This document shows, one piece after another, positions 45,501 through 57,500 of a DNA stretch of 64,000 nt. A program made the translations under genes and the position numbers. Source of the DNA: Trachythela sp. YZ-2020 (Eukaryota > Cnidaria > Anthozoa > Malacalcyonacea > Clavulariidae); NCBI GenBank assembly GCA_016169945.1, contig JADLSH010000363.1, forward strand, positions 4,952,001 to 5,016,000, written 5' to 3'. The number at the start of each line of letters is the position of its first letter. Positions within the stretch are counted from its first letter, which is position 1. The notes under the pieces were generated by a model. It made no database searches, was not told the origin of the DNA, and was given only the letters and a program-made list of their open reading frames with translations.

Positions 45501-48500
45501 AAATAACAAGACTTGTAAAAGGATGTTTTTAATCCTGGTCTTAGCCTAATTTCTGGTTGCCCATCGGGACATGGGATTTTGGGGTGTCCGGTCAAAACGT
45601 CCCCAGGCCAAAATGTCCCCGTCTCCGCTGGTCATTGTATATTTTGTATATGTAGTATCTTAAATTATTTAATTTTCTTGGATTTCCAAATAAATAGGAA
45701 TATCTATATATACTTTTTGTTTCTTTTACATTTTTAACAGTGCCCTCACATGACTAGTCAGGGCAATATTCTTAGACTTAGTCTTGGAATCGTAAAATTT
45801 AGCATTGAAGCCTCAACCTCTAATATTGATTTTGGAAATGGCCTACTGAGTATTCAAGATGTTGGTTTATACCAAAAACAATTAGACAACACCTGGTTCT
45901 TTGATAGTTTAAACATATTTTGCAATGAGTTCAACCAAGAGATGTTTGACTTGGGTTGGGGACGTTTTTACCTGGGGACGTTTTGACTGGTAAGCGATTT
46001 TGGTTGGCGACAGGTGAGAAGAGTTCTTCCAGTTTCACTCTAAGACTCTATACCAATTACTGTACTTCTCCAAATTCTCTGCTTTCTCTGTGTAATAACA
46101 CTGGACCATTTAGACCCTTACTGATCGCTTTAGTCTTTAGTGTGATACGTTGGAGTTTTCGGGATATTGGTTGATGATATGCTGTTGAAAATTCCTGTTC
46201 ATGAATGTTTCACTGATGTTAAGGAAATTACATAATTGCATAAATAATTGGGCGATTTTATGTATATAATTATTGTAATATGGTTCTTAACGTGCCAGGC
46301 AAAAATACCATGTTTCAGAGTATTCAGCTTTTGGAGATAGGACCTCCCTAATACTTATGCCCCGACAAAATTCTCAATATAATTTATTTAAGATTTTTTT
46401 TCATGGTTTAGCTTGCTCAATCGAGTTATTGAGCACGCGGGAAGTTGGGAGAGCGCTTGAACACGCTAAATTGAGCACGCTAAATAAATAGCGATTGAGC
46501 ACGCTACCATGGAAAAATTCTTTTATAATATATAAACAATACAAAAATAGCATGAAAACAAGTTTAATTTCTGCTCTTAAATTCTCGCGCTTTTTAGCGT
46601 GCTCAATCGAGTTATTGAATCAACTTTTCAGCCAATCAAAGACGTTCTTATATTAGATATATATTATAAATTTACTTTTCAAGTGACATCTGTGTTTTAT
46701 GTCCTGTAAGCGGACGCATTTTCGAGGTCAGGAAACTTTTTAACTGAGCGTATCAGTGGCAGTGCATGCAGTTCACTGTTTATATTTTACTTATGGAACA
46801 TTCGACTTTAGAGTTTAATTGAAAAGAAAAACAACTTTTAAATAAAATATTAAGTTTAGAGTTGGGCGATTAACATTGAAATATCACAATTTCGCACCTT
46901 CCTGGACAGAGAGGAAAGAAAGCGGATTTGTCATAGCTATTTCGGCGCAAATTTCGAAAAGGCACTGAGGTAGACTGCGGGCCCGTCCGAAATGGTCAGT
47001 CCTCGTTATTTTGCGTCCTAGTCGTACAGTTCAGCGGCCACCACATAAATGCCTACAGAACCCCAACGGCTGGAATCTGAGCCTAGTAGCGTTGTATATA
47101 ATTAGTGCAATCTAATATAAAGCTATTTCAATTAAAGTTGTCACAAATGCAATCCAAGCGCGAAAAGTATAATGGGTGGGAATGAGATCTTTTATAGGCT
47201 AAAATGTATTATAAATCGCCTCGTGGGATAAGCAAGTGTGACTGTGTGAGCATATATCATATTTGCATATTTACAAGTAATATACAGTCGCTTGGTATAT
47301 CAAAGAATACCCTATGCGTAGGCTTACAAGACAAGACTTACGATGGAGAACTATTTTCTTGACAGAAATAATTTGATTGCAAGTGAATGAAGAAACTTTT
47401 TACTTACAAACTTCAAATGCGACAAATTAAATGCAAAGCCAGAAAAGTATGCATGTATTATATACCTTTGGGAATTGCCAAAACATAGGCTACTTCATTG
47501 CCTGCATTAAACAGCTAAAAATATTAACATAAGATACACCCGTCTTGCTGTTCGCGCTTGGATTGTACATTTGACTATTGCCTGTGACAACCTTAATTGA
47601 AATACTAGCTGTATACTTGTAGTGAATTATCGAGTTGCACTGTGCTTAAAGGGAAATGGCATAAACAAATAAAACTTTTACATATTCTACGTAACTTTCT
47701 TAATTTTTGAGATATTTGTGACCAAAGATATCCTACGATACAGAAAAAATCTATATTGGTTTTGCAATATATTGAACATCTCTTCCAAATGGGACAAACT
47801 TAATTTTTATTGCTATTTCCCTTTAATGTTTTTAAGTTCGATATCCCTAATATATTGTATATTAATATTAATATATTGCTGCACTTGCAAGGGGGTTTAG
47901 TTTTCGCTATCAATACACGCGTTTGAGATAAGCAGTGCTAAAGTAAGCAAACGACAATACAAAATTCGATATATCGCGAGATTTGAGACAAAGTAGGGGA
48001 ATGCTACTAAAGTATTGTAAAGTACGTCATAGTTATTTATGTGAACATTATAATGCTTCGTATACCAAACTGCAACAGACGTCTAGACCATTAAATTATT
48101 GCCTCATATTTTTTAGTGATGGATCTCATTCTGTTGCAACACCATTTCATTTGGCCTGGCTTGCTTCACTGGAGTTTCTTAAGCATTTCAAGGGAAAGGT
48201 GTGCTTTAAATACTATAAATATTGCACCGTATATATATTTTATTTAGCTTCGCCAACTAGGGCAGGGTCACCACAACAGCATATACCAATTACTGTGGTC
48301 CTTTTACCTAACCCACCCTGTCAACTTTCCCTGTGGGAGGAAACCGGAGTACCCGGAGAAACGGAGTACGACTTTCGGCAGAGCGTTGACTTTTACTCTT
48401 TTCACTTGAGGACTGGATTCGAGTCGCATTGAGAAAGTCCTCACTGAGACTTGAACCCGCGGCCTTAGAGGTGAAAGGCAAGTGCGCTAACCACTTCGCC

Positions 48501-51500
48501 ACCGAAGCCCCCTAAAGGTATAGAAGGCTATAGAGTATTTATGAAGCATGCATGCATGTTTCTTGATTTAATTATTTGTCGCAAAAACCCGGTGTTAATA
48601 ATATCGTGGGTTAAATACACACCTCGTTGCGAACCTACATGCGAACATTTGAATTTCGAAAACGAAGTGCATTTCGGAATTTTTGAAGTTTGAAATTCAG
48701 GTACATGTAATTCGAATGAACGGTCGCGTGTGACAGAACAGGAATATTTCGCCCGAAAAGATGAACCCAACTAAAATGTTCCTTTACACTATGTTAATTG
48801 CTTTTAGTTTTACTTACCAGTACCTTCTTCGGCGAAATTATTCCTGAAAAACAAACGAATAGGGACTGATTACGTCGAAGTTCACGCTAGTTGAATTTCT
48901 AACTACTGTATCTAAATTCCGAATTTCGCTTTGAAGTTTGGAAATTCACAACGAAATTCGCAAGTTCGTTGCCAAATTTGGAACTATCGAACTTGCAAAG
49001 TTCGGAAAGCCTTTGCCAAAATTTTTGTGAAATCGACAAGCAAAAGCATACTTATATTTATTACAGTACTGATTATTTAACCAAAGAATTGCATACAGTA
49101 TTTGTAATTCGAAAAATTGTATATGTATCGATACAATTCTGTCAAACCAACGCTTGTACATGGCAACTGATTTTAAGCGCCATGTTTTTTTACCTCGCCC
49201 AGGAAAATATGGCCACACGCACGGTATTTTTTGGACGACCAGTTTTGACATCCTGGCTAAAAGGCTGTCAGTAAGGCACACGTACAGCACACGAAACGCA
49301 ACATAGATCCGAACCATTTCACATCGTCGTAGATGAATTGGTCACTTGGCCAACCAAATGGAAACTGTAGGCTTTAAAAACTAAAAATAATTAATAGTGG
49401 TCATGATTTATTAATGCATAATGGCTTTCTGAATCTAGACACAAAAATGTTTATTACAAAGTAAGGTAGTATCTCAGAATATACGCTGTAGTTCGTTGAA
49501 TGGCGCCTGGGTACGAGGCAGCCATATCAATTTAAATACTCCGTTTTTGACAATCATTTTTGACAATAAAACTTTCTTGGGAAAGATAGCTTTACAACCT
49601 CGTCATGATAGCGAAACGAAGTCTAAATAAGATATATAAGAATCGGCTCTTGATATTTTGGCGGCTTTTTCAACCAGGTTTCAACACAATTCGGAAAATG
49701 TAGTAATAATATAGTACAGGGTGTACGATCTACAGTATCAATAAATACTGTCCACTGTAATATGGTAATAATATAGTAGCGAAAAAAGGCCTCGAACGGG
49801 GTTGTGAAGTTATCGTGGGAAACTTGTAATGTTTATTTTGAGTGACCACATGGTTTTGTCCACCAAGAGACCTGTAGTATAGGGAAGAGTGGTTCTGCGT
49901 CGGGTGGTGCTTTCGCACCACACGTTACGTCATCAGTTGTAATTATTGGAATGGAATGCTCATAGTTTTATGAGTACATGCTCATAGATATTCAGTGTAC
50001 ATGCTCAGTGGCCCGATTGCGTCAACACCATACAGCCTAAAATATTGTCAACCCCTACTGTCGGGCCTCTAAGCATATATGCTCGGGACTTTGAGTATAT
50101 GCTCATGAATGGTCGTGGTTATTTTTAATTACGAGATAACATATAGGTACAATATTAAACAAAGCATGTCTGATGTGAACGTATATACAATATTTTAACG
50201 ACTGGGTTATATACACGTTTTTAGAGTAAATATGGATGTACCCCTCATTGATCTACTCATGAAACAGGGGTTTAGATGAACAACATGAAAGTAAAGCACA
50301 CGAATGCAATAAAAACTATCTAGTACAGATAAACTCAATTGAAGGGTTTAAGAATGTAATGAAAAAGGTATACTGTTAATTCAAAAAGACACCATAGCAA
50401 CGTACTGTAGTACGCTTGAATGAATTCAATTACGCAGAAACTCCACCCGACGCAGAACCCCCACTTTCTCACTACTTCTACTTGTTTATGTTGTCTATTT
50501 TGAGTGACCACATGATTTTGTCCACCAAGAGACCACACCGTTCCGTGTGTGAATCACTGCGTAACTATATACATGTACGGTCATGCTTTTGGCCATTGAT
50601 GGCCGGCCCGCTATTTCGAGCCCTGAAATTCCTTGCCATCTCTCCAATTTTTCGTTACTTAAACAACTCGTAAACTGGTTCATTATATGTTGTAGGTTGA
50701 ACTTCCAGAATCAGTTCAAAGCAAAATTGAATTCAGGTTGTTGTTGCAGTCTTGCAATAAGGAACATGTACCTCTTGATTGCCTGCAGGTTTGTGTTAAT
50801 TGGAATTACTTAAGATCATATATATCATTAGGTTAATAGAATACATGGTTTGGAGACTCGATGGAGCTGGTTTTCTATGTTAGCCTAGATTTATGCAAAA
50901 AATGTGGTCCATGCATGTTCGTCACGTGTGTATTGTATTTTCACCCAGTCAACCAATAGCAATCTTTAAACTAATTAATTGTTATTTAAACCAAAGTATT
51001 GCTATTGGTTAGTTGGGCGAAAATACACATGTGACGAACAAAGGTGTGGGCATAAGTATACAAAAACGTAGATAATGATTTGTTCTTCCATCAAGTCTCC
51101 GAACCATGTATTCTATGTACTATATATATATATAGCCGTGTTTACCCTTGCTTCGCCGATTGCTGACTTAGTTTAATCAGAAATATGGCCAAAGCCAGAC
51201 CTAGCTTGCAGTATTTTTACTTGGATAGTACCTGGGAAGTACCTACTGTACAGTGTCTAGGGCCCGGCATGGTGCGTGTAGAATGACTACACTGTAGATA
51301 ACAATAGCAGGGATGGATTTCCTGTGGGGTCCAAAGGGGGTACGCACCTTCCCCCTAGCCTTGGCGGGGCAATTATCAAACAAAATCTTTCTGACAAGCT
51401 GTGCCTCATGACTCTGAAGGACCTCAGTGATAATGCACCCTGCCTTGGTCGACGATCGCGCTTTGCTTAATGTTCAGCGCCCGCTCAGCGCCTCCCCTAC

Positions 51501-54500
51501 CAGGTGAAGCTACAGTTATCCATCCCTGCAATCGTGAAAGGCCTACAGTACAAATTGGACCATTCTATACATGCAAAATCAAAATAAGGAAAAACCAAAA
51601 TTCCACTGATATTATGCATTATAAATTTCAACACTGCATGCCTACTGTATTTACCCTAAACGTCCGTAGTCTAACCTAGTTCTTGTACTCGTTCTGTGGG
51701 CATGTAATTTCGTTGGGGGTAAATTGCTTGACGCACAGTATACTTTATATACGGTTGGGGTTTTGTGTTTGTCTGTTGATTACATGAAAGAACAATAGTT
51801 ATATATTCTCACTGCTCGCTTCCCCACACAATGCCATTTGGCTGAGGGGATTAAGATTGGGGCTAAATCATTTTCAGCCAAAAGGTAAAATGTGGAGAAG
51901 CGGGGAAGGATCGAGACGCAGCCGAGGGGAGGTGGGTGGGACCAAACAACTCTAAATCGCCGTTCTAGGTTTTCGGTTGCAAAGTGCTCACAATAGCCGA
52001 ATTCGTGCAGGCTTTATACTATAATATTACCACGTGACTTCCCAGGATCACTTCCTGTAATTTCATGCATAAATCATTTAATATTATTGCATTGTGAGGA
52101 AAAACTCCCAGTGAGAATAGTTATATATTCTCACTGCTCGCTTCCCCACACAATGCCATTTGGCTGAGGGGATTAAGATTGGGGCTAAATAATTTTCAGC
52201 CCCGGACAACGCCGGAAACGCTTAAATACACAGTAACTCACACATAGACAACAAGAAAGTTATAATTTTTAAAATACAAAAGATAATCCATCTCTCTCCA
52301 ATATTCAGAAACAAAATACCGCTCCTGTGCAAAATAATTAAGGGAAGGCCAGAGAAAAACCGTCTAAACCATTCCTAGCACGAAATGTTTCACCAAGATG
52401 AATAGCTGGAAGCTTTTCTGAAGGCACGCTCGAACCAGTAGTAGCGTTCACGAGAACGGAAGACGTTGTTGTGGGATTCATAACAGCCGCCCGTTGCGTG
52501 TAATAAGCTGCAGTAGAGAGACTTCGCCAACCGATGTGTCGAGCAACCGTTTCGTTAGAGGCACCCAACAGGGAAAGAGTAATAGAACATCCAGCACGGA
52601 AACTATGCGGAGTTTTCCCTCGGTCGATGCGAAGATCCGTTAAATATTTCTGTAGGCGGTTGGCAACGGCGGAGCCAAGGAATGGTTCATCGAGAATTCG
52701 CCCCTTGCCATCGGTAACTCGAAAAAGGAAACCATCCCGCAAAACAATTCCCATCTGACTGGAAAGAAAAACGTAAAGTCGCAAATTGGCAACGGAACAA
52801 AGCAAAGGATGAGGCGATGGTTTAACCGCGAATATGTGCTGATGCTTCCCACGAAGAGTCTTTCCAAAGCTGTGTCGAAAGAGCAAGCCTTCACCGCCGG
52901 GCAGGGAGAAAACATCTTTGGTCTTTAATCTGCCCAAATCAGACGCGCGATCACCGGAATAAAAATCCAGGCAAAAGAAAGCAAAATCACGGGCGTATAA
53001 ATAACGACAAGTAGGCGAGATGTCAGGCGTCAACAATAACCGCCGAATAGACGTACACAAGGTTGAAAGCTTGTCGAAAAACAACGGGACCGCATGCTTG
53101 GGCGAAACTCGGGATTGAGCTTGTTCTTCTCGGATATAATTCAAATAATCCTTGAGAATTGTATGCGTAGCTGGGTTACCCCCGTAGATGGTGGAGGAAT
53201 TCACAACAGATGGAACAAAAGAGGCAAAAATAGAACGGATTTTTGCGATATAATTCTCAACGGTAGCGGCCGCAAGACGAGTATGACAGGAACAATTTGC
53301 AGATTTCCGATGAGTGCCGAAATCGGGGCATGTAGCAGAATGTATTTTTGTCTTCCCAAAGTTGTCCTTCCAAATGAGAAACCGGACTAAATCATTAGGC
53401 CATGCGGTGACTAAGCACTTTGGTTGCGGAAGGGAGGCTAAAAACTTTTCAAGTTCAAGCTGCAGCTGGGATTTCTGACGCTGATAAGATTTGTTGCCAC
53501 GAGTCGTTCGGAGAGAATGGAATCTAGCATTGATCATTGGCATATCCAAGCGTACACGATCGCTTGGTAACACGTCAGGGACGGTTTTTTGGAAACCGCA
53601 TCGTTGGCAGTACTGAAAGTCCACATCGTTTGGATAGTTGCGGTCTGGACAACACTCCGCTGGCTTCCACACACGAGGTACACCAGAGTAGACCTGCACG
53701 AATCAAGAGGAAACGTTTTAAAACTGCGAAACACGGAACACCCAAAGATCCCATTGGAGAGGACGTGTGAGAAAACAAACACTGTCTCTGGAAGGAAATA
53801 ATAGGATATCGAGATCGCCTTTCTTGCCCAGGAGGAAAGAAGCCGATGAAAATGTTTCCAAAAGTGGCCACCAGTAACGACGAGGGCACAGGTCGGGAAC
53901 AACAATAGAAAACGGACAGCGTTGGAGACGAAGGTGTTTGAGGAGGGGCCGATGAGTAAAAAAGGAGGGAAAACGTAAACATTATCAGATACCAACTGTT
54001 GAGCGAAGGCATTCGCGCCAGCAGATTCCTTAGTTGGAAAAGGGGAAAAGAATTTTAAAGGACAACCTGAACAATCTGGCAAAACGTTAGCAGGGAGGGC
54101 CATCAAATCGACTGTGTGGGGGCCAAATGCACATTGAATGCGGTGCCAAACTGGTGGGGCGAGTGTACAATCGAGATCGGAAAGCACGCGAGACGGGAGA
54201 TCGGAAGGGTTTTCCTTGGAAGGGATATAATGCAATTTAAGGTAAATGTTGGAATGCAAGGCCAGGGTGAAGATATCCTTAAAAACGTCAGATAATTCTC
54301 GATTTCGTGAAATGGAACGTTCCCAGGCATGTACGAGCGTCTGATTGTCAACATAACAGTCAACCCGACAATTCTGGAGCGTGACAGCAGCCGCTGTAAG
54401 TGTATTAAAAAGAGCCTGTGCTTCACGGACGACGATGGGGGATGAGCGCTCCGATGCCGACCAAAGACCACGCACTGAGGGAGAAGCATGCGGAAGGCTG

Positions 54501-57500
54501 ATAATACCACCCCAACCAGTATTCGACGCATCCGAGGAAAGGGTCAGGTAAGCATGGAATTCGGCACGCCATGGTAAATCCCCCGAGAGAAGCACCGGAC
54601 GTCCCCGAGGCGAGGCACGGGAAATCGCTCGAAAGATCTCGGAAGAATAAAGGCGAGCTCCTGGAACCGCAAGAGCCAAAGATACCGTTTTCCCAGCCAA
54701 TCGTTGTAAAACTTTCAACGAAACCCGCTTTTTTTGCAAGGTATCCTCCAGCAGGTCAAGGAATTTCTTGTAAAAGAAATGTTTGGCGTCAGGTAAAAGA
54801 AATGCTTGATTAACAGAATCGGACAAAAAGCCCAAATAAGGGACCACCAACTGTGGAATCAAAATAGACTTCTTGAGGCCAATGAAGAATCCCAGATGAA
54901 GGAGAATAAAACACATGATATACGCCGCTGATGCAGCCAATGCGAACTTTGACGGCTGAGAAACGGCATGCGTCTGTTCTCGCGCGTGAAGTTGGCCCAC
55001 ATGACGATCATCGATGTATTGTGAGGATGGAACCCCAAGAGAACGCGCATAGCTAGTGCCTGCCAAACCGATATTATGGTACAGGTATGCACTGGCCTTC
55101 CAACCAAAAGGGATCGTAGCAAAACAAAAATACCAGCCGCCCCATTGAAGACCAAAATACGTTTGGCTACGCTTAGTAAGAAAGACATGATCATACCCAC
55201 ATTTATCGTCCATAACGGTCTGGTAGTGACTGGCTCCTACGTAACGGGGTTGATCTGTGATCTTGTCCAAGGAGAAAGGTAGGTCTTTTATCCACAAGTT
55301 CAAAAAACGTTCGTCATGACAAAGGCGGGGCTTCGAGGGTTCGATAGTTATAGGCATGACAAGATGGGGAGGTGGAACCTCACCAACCTTACCCAGGGCG
55401 ACGAGCGAGCCATTACGTAAACGTTCGAGGAGAGTAGAAGAAATGAATGCCTCAAAACCGTTGCAGGAGCGACTATTAGGGAAAATAGCGCGAGGGGGTA
55501 ATGGGAGATTGTAATGCTTGCCTTGGAAACTACCAGAAAATGGGTGAAAAAAGGAGAAAATATCAACCCTGTCTCGAATATACGTTAATATCTAATCTCT
55601 CTTAGGGTAACGATCGAGAATCTTTAAACAGAACGGTAAATGCCGATGTATCTCGCCGGCAACAAAGGATGTAGGGTCTCGAAAACAAAGCGATGCGGGG
55701 GAAGCATGGAATTTTCCCAAGGCGACCCAGTCAAGTGGGAGCGTCGGACCATAAGGGGGCAAGGCATCCGCGGATGACGAGCACCAACGAATGCGCGAAG
55801 GAGAGCACATAGCATCCTGGACAGCTACATCAAAGTCCTGGTTATAGGAAACCTATAGTAATAGGAAAGAAGACGTAAAAAAAGAGTCAAAATGAGATGA
55901 AGATTATAACGAGGACAATACAAAAGTGCACAAAATTGCGTCTTTTCACCGAACAAACGAAACTGGCATCTAAAAACAAGAGGTCACAAAAACGGAAACA
56001 AACGCCTGTGTATAATGTATGACCAAATAATTTATTGAGAAAACAAAAACGAATACAGCATTACAGGTTACAAAATGCTACCAAAAATGGTTGATTATTA
56101 TTCATAGAATCATTCAATACACGCCCCACCCCTACAAGAAATTAACATCTATGAAAGCATAAGAAACCGGAGACTATAATAAATACAAACAGTCAGTGGC
56201 GAGGTCGCCGCATAGGACACGCGCGAGCAAAGTGTCCCTGTTCATGACAATTAAAACAGATCACTGAGCGAAACGGCTGTGGGCGTGGGGCAGGAGGGTA
56301 AGGGCGTGGGGGAAGAGGATGTGTCCGCGGCGAAACTCGAGTAGCTGGGTTGGGTTTCTGCAACGTCTTCTCGATAACTTTAGCAATTTCCATGTCCTCA
56401 CGGTCGCCAAGCAACTTCATCAGGATGGTCTGAAACTGCGGATGTTGGGTAAGGGGTCGACACTGTTTGAAAATGACGTTGGAACGATGGGCGGATTCAT
56501 GACCATGTTCTCGCGAGACGTCAACTAGGTATTCCAACGCAGATATGGCCACAAAAGGGTCAAACACACCGAGCGGTTTCCGCAACTCTGCCTGGACTGC
56601 CTGTAACGCGACGGATACCGTATTCGCGTTTGTAGCCTTTTTCATAGCGTCAAGCTGCCGCTGAAGTGTCTCGAGAGTTAAAGGCTAAACGAACGAAACA
56701 AAAATGAAAATAACCAACAATTCTAACGCCACGCAATGGCGCATGCATGATACTGTAGGAAAACTAATGACAAAATAGTCGAATTGTCTTACAATTCCAA
56801 ACTGTCGAAAAATAGCAAATCCGCTGAGTATGTATGCACCATGCCCATAGAACGATCAGGGCTTTCAAAATAAGCCGGCGGCCGCCGGAGTTCCGCCGGC
56901 TACTTTAAGTTTTACCGCCGGCTACTTTTCATTTTGTCAGAGCAAAATTTTAAAAGAAATCGATGTTCCACAAGGAATTTAGTCAAACACGGTCTGTTCA
57001 CCCTTAAATTTGGAAGATTAATTCAAATTTAAAGTAACAATTGTTTGCTGTCGAAAAAGCGAGAGTATTAAATCTGCTGCAGAGTTGTCCTTTGTTTTTT
57101 ATATCTCCACGCGTTTTTTAAACTTCCATGCGAGAGCATGCACCCAGACCCGTCTAGATTTTTTACTTTTTTTTTACTCTCGATCACTATTAGTCACAGA
57201 CGGCTACTTTTGGGGGGCAGCCGCCAACTTCAAATCATTCTGAAAGCCCTGAACGATGAGCATGCAGTCGCGCGACCAAAACTATGCATAGCTACAGGAC
57301 AACAGTAAAGACGGCGCTTCTGATTAGTAATAACAGGAATAGCTGACAAACACAGGAATAATACATAAAAACCAAATGTAACCATGCATAGAAAACCGCT
57401 CATAAATTGTTGTCTAGGTTTCATCATAAAGCAAGAGCGAGGTGCTCAAAAATACAATGTGGTGCAAAATAGAGAGTGCGAAACAGTGTATAGGTACTTG

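Noticed and set aside
45750..45986. 78-codon frame starting MTSQGNILRL
   Set aside because: Lies wholly within a MITE and has no recognisable features.
48430..48513. Possible tRNA gene on the minus strand
   Set aside because: A and B boxes are present, but the acceptor stem does not pair and the sequence continues into a SINE body, so it is a SINE head.
53094..53390. Plus-strand frames across the 52-56 kb region
   Set aside because: They are antisense shadows of the Ngaro recombinase and pol frames.
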